Below, one piece after another: positions 1 to 5,498 of a stretch of DNA of 64,000 bases. How positions within the stretch are numbered: the stretch's first letter is position 1; every line of letters starts with the position of its first letter. The position numbers and the translations under genes were made by a program. Source of the stretch: Acaudatibacter sp035532115 (GTDB lineage: Bacteria > Pseudomonadota > Alphaproteobacteria > Caulobacterales > Caulobacteraceae); NCBI GenBank assembly GCA_035532115.1, contig DATKRO010000027.1:1-64000 (forward strand). The letters are read 5' to 3'. The notes under the pieces are model-generated. The model was not told the DNA's origin. It searched no databases and worked only from the letters and a program-made list of their open reading frames with translations.

Positions 1-36
1 TTCAATGAGGCCCCGGCGTTACTACGCCGGGGAAGC
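1..36 (-). CRISPR. Leader-proximal CRISPR repeat (partial; array continues off the left edge)
   Basis: The first 36 bases contain an 8-bp perfect stem, CCCCGGCG at 11-18 and CGCCGGGG at 25-32, around a 6-base loop. It is preceded by TTCAATGAGG. Read on the minus strand the element ends in CCTCATTGAA(AC), the ATTGAAAC-type 5' handle of many type I crRNAs. It lies downstream of cas2 on the same strand, where a leader and first repeat are expected. Only one repeat is visible and its last one or two bases are cut by the window edge, so the array itself cannot be counted. The call rests on structure, handle and position. Confidence 0.8.
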
Positions 37-256
37 TACCCCTGCATTTCGCCATGAAATTCAATGCCGAAGCAGGCGTGGCGCGAGCGCTCGCAGGGTG
101 GAGGCGAGGCAAGGGTGAGCTGGGGCTTTGCACATGTTCACGATATCAAAGATCGCAGGGAAAATCAAGCACTTGGTCGGCCGCGAGCGCTGAAGGCGGG
201 TCGTGTCGCGCCGAAGCCATCGCGGCTGCGGACGGCGGATGATAGCTGGGTGACGA
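37..256 (-). promoter_or_regulatory. CRISPR leader
   Basis: This 220-base gap between the cas2 stop and the first repeat has no convincing gene and is the expected position of the leader that promotes array transcription and spacer entry. It contains a perfect IHF consensus at 163-175. Near the repeat, TTCAATG recurs at about 61-67, a 7-base echo of the repeat end. The small plus-strand ORFs here have no recognisable product. Confidence 0.6.
163..175 (+). promoter_or_regulatory. IHF-type site in the CRISPR leader
   Basis: AATCAAGCACTTG matches the IHF consensus WATCAANNNNTTR at every defined position, in the middle of an otherwise GC-rich leader. IHF bends the leader for spacer integration in type I-E and I-F systems. 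Its use in type I-G is my inference. The site is about 125 bp from the repeat, further than the E. coli site. Confidence 0.45.
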
Positions 257-568
257 TCAGATCACCACGGCCCGCCGTTCGATCGCCTCGAAGGATTTGC
301 CCAGGCTCTCGACGGCGAGTTCCACGTCCTCCGCAGGGCCGAGGTCGAGGATGACGACGTGGTCGCTCGCCGGGTCGATCAGGCTCTCCAGGGTCATGGC
401 CATCTCGGTCCGGCGCCCGCCGTCGAGGCGGCAGTGGAACACCGAGAGCTGCAGCCAGCGGCCATAGCCCTTCATGGTTCGGAACACCTTGCGCCAGCGC
501 CGGGGCTCGGAGATGTCGTAGGCGACGACGTAGGCGTGCTCGGCGTTGGATCGGCGGGGCGGCGCCAC
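257..568 (-). CDS. cas2: CRISPR-associated endonuclease Cas2
   Basis: This 103-residue protein has the Cas2 ferredoxin-like layout. The first strand VVAYDIS carries the conserved Asp at about residue 18, followed by RRWRKVFRTMKGYGRW and a second strand LQLSVFHCRL. Cas2 dimerises and bridges two Cas1 dimers in the spacer integration complex. The start is GTG at 568, four bases after the cas4-cas1 stop, so the two genes form one adaptation operon. The leader and array follow directly. The length is normal for the family. Confidence 0.95.
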   Translation of the reverse strand: MAPPRRSNAEHAYVVAYDISEPRRWRKVFRTMKGYGRWLQLSVFHCRLDGGRRTEMAMTLESLIDPASDHVVILDLGPAEDVELAVESLGKSFEAIERRAVVI

Positions 569-572
569 GGGC

Positions 573-2318
573 TCACCTGGGCAGGTAGTGGGGATAGTCG
601 GGGATCTCGCCCAGCAGCCAGCGGGCGAAGAGGCGCGCCTGCACCTGGATCAGCCGGCGCATCGAGACCTGGTAGCCGAAAACCGGGTGGGTGGTCTCCT
701 GGTCGAGCCGCCGCTCGTAGGCCGAGATCAGGGCGCGCCGCCCCTTGGGGTTCAGGTTGCAGCCGCCGGCCGTGGTCACGAAATCGCCCGGCGCCAGTTC
801 GCCGTTGTTGAGCGCGGTGAGCACCGCCGAGTCGGCGATCAGCGGCCGATAGGGCTCGATGAGATCGAGCGCCAGCGAGGGCCGGCCCGGCCGCTCGACG
901 TGAAAAAAGCCCTTCCACGGGTCGAGGCCGACGGTGGCGAGGGCGCTGGTGAAGGTGCGGGTGAGCAGCGCATAGGCCAGCGACAGGCAGGCGTTCACCG
1001 GATCGGCGGGCGGGCGGCGGTTGCGCTGCTCGAAGGCGAAGGCGGGCAGGGCGGCCACCGCCTCGGTGAAGAGGCTGGGCAGGGCGCGGAAATAGAGGGC
1101 GGCGGCCTCGCCTTCCACGCCCAGGAGGGCCGGGGCGTCGTGGGCGCGCCCGGTGCGTTCGGCCAGGAGCGCCAGGCGGTCGATCACCGGGCCGCGGGCG
1201 CCTGCTTCGCCGCGCCAGTTGCGGCGCAGGAAGGTGCGCTGGTTCCTGATCTTGGCGGCGACGAGATCGCGGGCGAAGGCGAGCCGCCGGCCGGGATCGG
1301 CGGCGAGGGCGTACTGGACGGTGCGGATGGCGGCGCTGCGGGGGCCATGGCCGCCGGTGGCGCCCAGGAACCAGAATCCGGACGAGGTCCAGGCCACCGG
1401 CGTCTCGCGCCGCAGGAGTTCGTGCATCGCCGGCGTGGTGAGGCCGACGGGGCCGGCAAGGATCAGTTCGGAGATCTCGTCCAGCGGCACGGCGACATCG
1501 GGCTCGCCCTCGACCTGCACCACCAGGGTCGCGGCGCGCCGGCCGACGCGGGCGCCGGGCGTCTGCACATAGAGGGGCAGGGCGGGCCGGGCGGCCGGCG
1601 GCGGGGTGCGCGGGATCGCGCCCTTGCGGAACCAGTTGACCTCGTCCGGCAGGCAGATGGGCAGCAGCGAACAGCGCGGACACTTCGGCGAGTGGTCGAG
1701 GGGCGGCGGCGCGCGTCCCGCCGCGACGGTGAGGCGCAGCTCCGAGGCGGCGCGCAAGCTGGCGGCGATCAGATCCTCGGTGAACGGCACGCGCACGCGC
1801 TCGCGGCTCTGGGCGAACCAGAGCGCGCCCTCGTCGCACCGGTAGCCGGCGTCGCGCAGCAGCAGCCCCTGGACGCAGACCTGGACGCGCTCGGGCAGCC
1901 AGGCGCCTTCGGCCAGATGCGGCCGCTTGCCGGCCTTGACGTCGACGGGCGTGACGACGCCGTCCTCGGCCTCGAGCACGTCGATCTCGGCGGCCAGCCC
2001 CAGCCGCTCGGAGGCGAGCGAGAGACGGCGCGTCTTCAGCTTGCCGTCCCGCTCGGCGAGGTCGTCCGGCGCGGGCAGGGCGGGGGCGCGCCCGGCCTCG
2101 GCGGCCGCATGGGCGCGGTTTCCCGCCGCGGTGTCGGCATTGCCGGCCCATTCGCCGTGCGCCCATTCCAGGAAGGCGAGGCGTGGGCAATAGACCCACT
2201 CGTTGACCATGCGCGCCGGAACCAGCAGTTCGTCGGCGTCCGCCGGAGGAGCAAAGAGCTCCAGCTCGCCCTGGATGGGGAGCGCCACGACGGCGGCGGT
2301 CGTGTCGGTCTGGGACAT
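573..2318 (-). CDS. cas4-cas1: Cas4-Cas1 fusion protein
   Basis: A 581-residue fusion typical of type I-U/I-G. The N-terminal Cas4 part has the first cluster cysteine in NEWVYCPRLAF (about residue 44), the nuclease segment ending in VDVKAGK, and the cysteine group CPRCSLLPIC (about residues 209-218). The Cas1 part follows, with the metal-ligand regions EGEAAALYFRAL, DPVNACLSLAYALL, GLDPWKGFFHVE and SLALDLIEPYRP. Cas4 trims and PAM-selects prespacers for Cas1-Cas2 integration. ATG 2318 is preceded by GGGAGG eight bases upstream. It is separated from the interference genes by the toxin-antitoxin island. Confidence 0.95.
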   Translation of the reverse strand: MSQTDTTAAVVALPIQGELELFAPPADADELLVPARMVNEWVYCPRLAFLEWAHGEWAGNADTAAGNRAHAAAEAGRAPALPAPDDLAERDGKLKTRRLSLASERLGLAAEIDVLEAEDGVVTPVDVKAGKRPHLAEGAWLPERVQVCVQGLLLRDAGYRCDEGALWFAQSRERVRVPFTEDLIAASLRAASELRLTVAAGRAPPPLDHSPKCPRCSLLPICLPDEVNWFRKGAIPRTPPPAARPALPLYVQTPGARVGRRAATLVVQVEGEPDVAVPLDEISELILAGPVGLTTPAMHELLRRETPVAWTSSGFWFLGATGGHGPRSAAIRTVQYALAADPGRRLAFARDLVAAKIRNQRTFLRRNWRGEAGARGPVIDRLALLAERTGRAHDAPALLGVEGEAAALYFRALPSLFTEAVAALPAFAFEQRNRRPPADPVNACLSLAYALLTRTFTSALATVGLDPWKGFFHVERPGRPSLALDLIEPYRPLIADSAVLTALNNGELAPGDFVTTAGGCNLNPKGRRALISAYERRLDQETTHPVFGYQVSMRRLIQVQARLFARWLLGEIPDYPHYLPR

Positions 2319-2460
2319 GTGCGGACCTCCCGCAACCGGGGGATGCAGGATGGGCGCCGAAGTGGGGGCGGGCGTTGCGCTCGCGCGCGGCAGCGCTCGC
2401 CAGCGATCCGCCGGCCGGCCGTCCTGGCGCGCCGCCTTGAGCGCCCATGGCTCGAGGCTT

Positions 2461-2531
2461 GTTCATCGATGAACGCTTGTACGAGTACGCCGCACAACCT
2501 CCTTGATCGAGGTGCGGCGCACCAGTATATA
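2461..2531 (+). promoter_or_regulatory. Promoter and operator-like inverted repeats of the HigB/HigA-type pair
   Basis: TTGATC (2503-2508) and TATATA (2526-2531) are spaced by 17 bases, a good sigma-70 promoter on the plus strand. An inverted repeat, CGCCGCAC at 2488-2495 and GTGCGGCG at 2512-2519, straddles the -35 box. A perfect 14-bp palindrome GTTCATCGATGAAC lies at 2461-2474. The predicted start point is about 2538, next to the GTG at 2539, so the toxin mRNA may be leaderless. The HTH antitoxin downstream is the likely repressor. Confidence 0.55.
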
Positions 2532-2538
2532 TGCGGCC

Positions 2539-2886
2539 GTGCAGGCAGTCATCGAGACCAACGCCTACCTCCGCCACGCCAAGGAAGAAGGGATGACGGA
2601 CGATGAGCGCTCGGTGGCCGTGAGCACCATCGCCTCCGATCCGGAGATAGGTGATCTGATCGTGGGTTCGGGCGGCTGTCGGAAGGTTCGGATTCCACGT
2701 CGAGGTCGCGGAAAATCCGCAGGCTATCGTGTGGTGACCTACTTCGCCGGAACGCGCGTCCCGGTGTTCCTGTTGGCGGTGCTCTACAAGGGGTCGCGAG
2801 ACAACTTCTCCACGGCGGAAGTGAACGCGATGGCCAGGGCCGCCAAGGCGCTGGTGCAGAGCCTTGGTCCAGCGGCGATGGGTTGA
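2539..2886 (+). CDS. RelE/HigB-type toxin (PF06296-like)
   Basis: The protein matches the HigB-2/RelE mRNA-interferase family that starts with a short N-terminal strand, then HAKEEGMTDDE, KVRIPRRGRGKSAGYRVVTY and YKGSRDNFSTAEVNAM. The basic loop RIPRRGRGKSAGYR is the family hallmark. I chose GTG 2539 (115 residues) because it gives the normal family N-terminus and lies at the predicted transcription start; TTG 2503, GTG 2512 and ATG 2593 are alternatives. It probably cleaves mRNA at the ribosome and is neutralised by the HTH protein at 2959. The gene looks intact, unlike the other HigB-type toxin at 23.7 kb. Confidence 0.8.
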   Translation: MQAVIETNAYLRHAKEEGMTDDERSVAVSTIASDPEIGDLIVGSGGCRKVRIPRRGRGKSAGYRVVTYFAGTRVPVFLLAVLYKGSRDNFSTAEVNAMARAAKALVQSLGPAAMG

Positions 2887-2891
2887 ACGTA

Positions 2892-2952
2892 TTCCCCGGG
2901 GTGGAACCCCGGGGCCTCTCTCCGGCCGCAGCGCCGGAGCCTCATTGGAGAC
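2892..2952 (+). repeat. Two tandem CRISPR-repeat-like hairpins between toxin and antitoxin
   Basis: Copy 1 (2892-2918) agrees with the crRNA-sense array repeat at about 24 of 28 aligned positions with one gap, including the CCCCGG stem base and CCGGGGCCTC. Copy 2 (2920-2952) has its own stem CTCCGGC/GCCGGAG and ends CCTCATTGGAGAC against CCTCATTGAAAC in the array. The copies abut with no spacer. The altered handle of copy 2 supplies GGAG (2947-2950), the Shine-Dalgarno for the antitoxin ATG at 2959. A Cas6-type nuclease could cut the toxin-antitoxin mRNA here; that is inference. Confidence 0.7.
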
Positions 2953-2958
2953 GCGGGT

Positions 2959-3255
2959 ATGACCCGAAGGAACTTCGAGCGAGTCATGGAAGGCATGCGG
3001 GAAGCCATCGCCTTTGCGCAAGGCGAGGACGTTCCCGGCCTTCGCGTCCACATCCCGACCGAGATCGACGTGCGGGCGATCCGCGGCAAGCTTGGCCAGA
3101 CCCAGGCCGAGTTCGCCGAGCGGCACGGATTCTCCCTGGGCGCCGTCCGCGACTGGGAGCAAGGGCGCCGCGTCCCCGATCAGGCCGCCCGCGCGTTCCT
3201 GAAGGTGATCGCCAATGCGCCCGGCGTGGTCGAGCACATCCTGAAGACGGGGTAG
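2959..3255 (+). CDS. HigA-type helix-turn-helix antitoxin
   Basis: A 98-residue protein of the HigA-2/XRE antitoxin type. The N-terminus MTRRNFERVMEGMREAIAF is followed by the strand VHIPTEIDVRAIR and a helix-turn-helix, KLGQTQAEFAERHGFSLGAV then RDWEQGRRVPDQAARAFL. It would bind the toxin and repress the operon through the inverted repeats at 2461-2519. Toxin-first order is usual for HigBA. The 72-base gap between toxin and antitoxin holds the repeat-like hairpins, which is not usual. GGAG eight bases before ATG supports the start. Confidence 0.85.
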   Translation: MTRRNFERVMEGMREAIAFAQGEDVPGLRVHIPTEIDVRAIRGKLGQTQAEFAERHGFSLGAVRDWEQGRRVPDQAARAFLKVIANAPGVVEHILKTG

Positions 3256-3272
3256 GGAAACCGGCGGCGCGC

Positions 3273-3674
3273 TTACGCCGGCGACTGCTTCAGCAGGCGG
3301 CGGACGGCTTCGGCGTCGCGCGCGATGATGGCGAGATAGGCGCGGGCCGGAGCGTCGGGTTCGGCGCGGCCTTCCTCCCACGCGGCGATGGTCTCCAGGG
3401 GGATGCGGAAACGCGAGGCGAACTCCGCCCGATCGAGGCCGAGCGCCCGGCGAATGATCCTCACCCGCGGCACGGGCCGCATCCGGCGCAGCCTTTCGTC
3501 GGTGAGCGGCGGATTGTCGGGGTCGCCAAGCGCCGCGGCACCGATCTGCTCGTCGGTCATGGCGCGCAACCGGTCGGTATCGTCGGTCAAGGTTCGAACC
3601 GCGCCGTCGGGAAGGATTTGGACGAGCGTTCCATCAGCGAGCCGCTTGGCCACGATCGTAGTCTTCTCGTTCAC
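3273..3674 (-). CDS. brnA: BrnA-type HTH antitoxin
   Basis: The protein (133 residues from GTG 3674) follows brnT on the minus strand and overlaps its end by 41 bases. The N-terminal half (ADGTLVQILPDGAVRTL, then MTDEQIGAAA) is typical of BrnA. The C-terminal half is a helix-turn-helix (RALGLDRAEFASRFRIPLET, AAWEEGRAEPDAPARAYL) closely similar to the antitoxin encoded at 2959. BrnA neutralises BrnT and autorepresses the operon. An in-frame extension to 3716 exists, but GTG 3674 fits the family start better. It converges on the gene ending at 3255. Confidence 0.8.
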   Translation of the reverse strand: MNEKTTIVAKRLADGTLVQILPDGAVRTLTDDTDRLRAMTDEQIGAAALGDPDNPPLTDERLRRMRPVPRVRIIRRALGLDRAEFASRFRIPLETIAAWEEGRAEPDAPARAYLAIIARDAEAVRRLLKQSPA

Positions 3675-3939
3675 GCCGCGTCGCCCGTCTGGCGGAGATG
3701 ATCCGGATGCGCTCACGGCGCTGAGTATAGACGACCGTCAGAAGCGCGTCAGCGGCCATTCCGGCCCTTCCGATGATCACAAATCGCTCTTCGCCATAGC
3801 GAAGGTCGTTGTCGACCCAGCCCAAAGCACCAGGATCATCAAAGACCAGGGTCGCAAGCTCGAATGTCACGCCGTGGTGTCGCCGGGCGGCAGACGCTTT
3901 GGCGGAGTCCCACTCGAACGTGCGGGTATCACCGGCCAT
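3634..3939 (-). CDS. brnT: BrnT-type ribonuclease toxin
   Basis: A 101-residue BrnT protein. The family core FEWDSAKASAARRHHGVTF, FDDPGALGWVDNDLRYGEER and IRIISARRATRREREDY is complete, including the C-terminal arginine-rich motif. BrnT is a RelE-fold ribonuclease that cuts translated or free RNA. ATG 3939 has GGAAGG six bases upstream (3946-3951), a strong ribosome site. The leader of this gene contains the guide-like element at 3956-4060, and the promoter at 4115-4142 is the nearest good one. The gene appears intact. Confidence 0.9.
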   Translation of the reverse strand: MAGDTRTFEWDSAKASAARRHHGVTFELATLVFDDPGALGWVDNDLRYGEERFVIIGRAGMAADALLTVVYTQRRERIRIISARRATRREREDYDRGQAAR

Positions 3940-3955
3940 CAGTCGCCTTCCGAAT

Positions 3956-4060
3956 GATCAAGGAGCCGCCTCCCGCGCGAGGCGGGAGGCGGAGGCGGGG
4001 AGGCGGTGTTGTAGCGAACCGCCATAAAGCTCTCGCTCTCGCTTCAAGGAGGCCCCACCT
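3956..4060 (-). ncRNA. CreA-like guide element: degenerate repeat, spacer, second hairpin
   Basis: Read on the minus strand, GGGGCCTCCTTGAAGC (4056-4041) matches the array repeat end GGGGCCTCATTGAAAC at 14 of 16 bases. It is followed from 4040 by a spacer-like stretch of about 44 bases and then an 11-bp perfect hairpin (arms 3982-3992 and 3966-3976) with the tail CTCCTTGATC. This is the repeat-spacer-repeat plan of CreA guides. Spacer positions 1-23 match 4103-4125 at 18 bases. The 5' half of the first repeat is degenerate. The second hairpin could instead belong to a dispersed intergenic repeat. Confidence 0.7.
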
Positions 4061-4099
4061 AAGTCGGCATCCATCATAAGTGCGGCTCGCAGTCAACAT

Positions 4100-4125
4100 T
4101 TAGAGAGAGATATATTTATAGCGGT
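4100..4125 (+). other. Protospacer-like target with TTA PAM in the brnTA/creA promoter
   Basis: PAM TTA (4100-4102) is followed by GAGAGAGATATATTTATAGC (4103-4122), then GGT. Against the guide spacer starting at 4040 (minus strand) positions 6, 9, 11, 12 and 18 differ and the other 18 of the first 23 agree. The match begins at base 1 after the handle. TTN is the PAM reported for the Geobacter type I-U system. Beyond position 23 the match fades, as expected for binding without cleavage. The site covers the -10 box of the minus-strand promoter. Confidence 0.7.
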
Positions 4126-4142
4126 AATATATAGGTTGCCAA
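4115..4142 (-). promoter_or_regulatory. Promoter of the guide element and brnTA
   Basis: On the minus strand TTGGCA (4142-4137) and TATAAA (4120-4115) are spaced by 16 bases, each five of six with consensus. It lies in an AT-rich islet (about 4095-4135) that stands out in this GC-rich DNA. Transcription would start near 4108 and run through the guide element into brnT. No better promoter lies between the guide and brnT. Confidence 0.6.
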
Positions 4143-4167
4143 CGCATCTTAGATCACGGTACTCAGT

Positions 4168-4248
4168 GGGTCGCGGGCGGCGACCCAGAATCGCCGCCCG
4201 CGCGGCGACTTGCGCCGCCGCATCGATGCACTCGACCCCGAAGGGTCG
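4168..4248 (+). other. Three consecutive stem-loops upstream of the small HTH gene
   Basis: GGGTCGC/GCGACCC (4168-4174 with 4180-4186), TCGCCGC/GCGGCGA (4191-4197 with 4202-4208) and CGACCC/GGGTCG (4233-4238 with 4243-4248) form three perfect stems. The first and third use the same arm sequence, so alternative pairings between them are possible. They lie in the 5' region of the gene at 4297. They may be a structured leader or only GC-rich chance. Confidence 0.35.
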
Positions 4249-4296
4249 CCCGCCGGCGAGCGCAGGTCAAGCGCTGGCGGTAGTGGAGATCGGACG

Positions 4297-4491
4297 ATGA
4301 GATCGGAAACAATCTCACGGCGGCTCACGCTCGAAGATGCGATCGAAATCTGGCGGCGTCGCTGGCTTGGGGAAGCGCAGCACGTGCTCGCGGCAGCATT
4401 CGGGGTAAACCAAGGCCGAATAGCCGACGTGCTTTCCGGGAGGAGGTTCCCGGAGGCGAAGGAGATCGCCCTCGAGGGGCGAGCGGTGTGA
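4297..4491 (+). CDS. Small HTH-like hypothetical protein
   Basis: A 64-residue ORF from ATG 4297, with GGAG (4284-4287) as ribosome site. The segment EDAIEIWRRRWLGEAQHVLA followed by AFGVNQGRIADVLSGRRFPEA resembles a minimal helix-turn-helix found in short orphan proteins, but I do not recognise a named family or function. It is transcribed toward the 3' end of the csb3-like gene and away from the brnTA promoter. An in-frame extension to 4210 would run through the stem-loops and is unlikely. It may be a DNA-binding regulator of the locus; that is a guess from context. Confidence 0.55.
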   Translation: MRSETISRRLTLEDAIEIWRRRWLGEAQHVLAAAFGVNQGRIADVLSGRRFPEAKEIALEGRAV

Positions 4492-4532
4492 CACAGCGCG
4501 CCTTCTCTCTCAGGAAGGAGGAGGCGCGCCCT

Positions 4533-5498
4533 TCAGTTCTCCACTGTGATGGGTCGAGCCGGCCCGAAATTCATGAACTTGCCGACCGAGAGGCGCGTGG
4601 CCTCCACCACGCGGTCGACACCTAGGTGCGCCAGCCCATTGGGCGTCCGGAGGTCTGGGTGGGCGAGCATGGCGCGGATCGCAGACAAGCTCGCCGGGCC
4701 GCGCCAGATTGGCCAGGCGAACGAGAACGGCATCCGGTCCGAGCCGCCCAACGCCATTAGCCGAACACGGCCGCCGGCCCGCGCCACGGGCGCGACCGTC
4801 AGGACGGGAAGGCCGATCGCGGCGAGGCGATTTGCGCCATGCTGGGTCGTCGTCCGTTGGGATGAAGGATCGTCCGCCATCAAGGCGTAGCGGACATCCT
4901 CGGCGGGATCCCATCGGAAGGCGAAGGTCTCGTCGCGCCTCTGCCAGGGGGTGAACAGGGCTTCCTCCAGGCACTCGGTCGCATCCAGCACCACGGCATT
5001 CCTACCGCGGCCCCTGGGCGGCGGCGCCACAGTCTTCGGCACCTGGGCGAAACGGTCGAGAAAATGCTGATGGCCTTGCCCGAAGAGCAGGCAAAACGGC
5101 GTGGCTTCGACCTGATCCTTATCTTCCTTGACCGCGGCGTCGCTGACGAGAGCAGCAAATAGGTCCGCCCTATCCCGCCCAGAGAATACCGTGGCTTCGA
5201 GCAGGTCTCGGGCCTCGCGCCGCGCCCAGTTGAGGTCTTGTCGGCCGCCGAACTCGTGGACCTGCGCGAGCGCGGTCACGCCAGCCGCCGCCGCCTCGCA
5301 GACATCCGTCTTGGATGGACAGCCCACGATGTGCAGCCTTGGCCGCAAGGGGGCGCATTCAAGATCCCAGGATGCCCGCGGCCGCCACGGGGGCGTCGTT
5401 GTTTCCAGCGCCCGCAGCAGACCCAGCAGCGCCATGAAGCCGAGGAGGTTGTCCGGCTCGAGGCCTTCCAGCCGATGTATCGTGGCTGGCTCCTTCAT
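4533..5498 (-). CDS. Csb3-like (Cas8-type) subunit of type I-G CRISPR-Cas
   Basis: A 321-residue protein starting at ATG 5498, which overlaps the cas3 stop as ATGA. The N-terminal motif LEGLEPDNLLGFMALLGLLR is the recurring start of Csb3/Csx17-type subunits in type I-U/I-G loci. I see no catalytic motif. In this subtype the protein is thought to serve as the effector's large or accessory subunit. The usual Csx17 of about 700 residues is absent, so this short protein is the only candidate for that role here. It is the last gene of the interference operon, and its exact family assignment is uncertain. Confidence 0.7.
   Translation of the reverse strand: MKEPATIHRLEGLEPDNLLGFMALLGLLRALETTTPPWRPRASWDLECAPLRPRLHIVGCPSKTDVCEAAAAGVTALAQVHEFGGRQDLNWARREARDLLEATVFSGRDRADLFAALVSDAAVKEDKDQVEATPFCLLFGQGHQHFLDRFAQVPKTVAPPPRGRGRNAVVLDATECLEEALFTPWQRRDETFAFRWDPAEDVRYALMADDPSSQRTTTQHGANRLAAIGLPVLTVAPVARAGGRVRLMALGGSDRMPFSFAWPIWRGPASLSAIRAMLAHPDLRTPNGLAHLGVDRVVEATRLSVGKFMNFGPARPITVEN

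Noticed and set aside
56..75. A second degenerate repeat in the leader (TTCAATG)
   Set aside because: Only seven bases match and no stem is present; noted in the leader entry but not called a repeat.
2953..2990. A guide spacer starting after the second hairpin between the HigBA genes
   Set aside because: The sequence is the start of the antitoxin gene, no second repeat follows, and I found no matching target with a TTN PAM in the window.
472..3381. A 969-codon minus-strand open frame across cas4-cas1 and the HigBA pair
   Set aside because: It is a shadow of GC-rich coding DNA: arginine- and proline-rich composition, no domain, and it covers well-supported genes in other frames.
4099..4133. 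A plus-strand promoter in the AT-rich islet as the real target of the guide
   Set aside because: No plus-strand -35 lies at a proper distance from TATATT, TAATAT or TATATA, while the minus strand has TTGGCA-16-TATAAA. The weak TTGCCA-18-TACTCA pair for the gene at 4297 remains possible but lies outside the protospacer.
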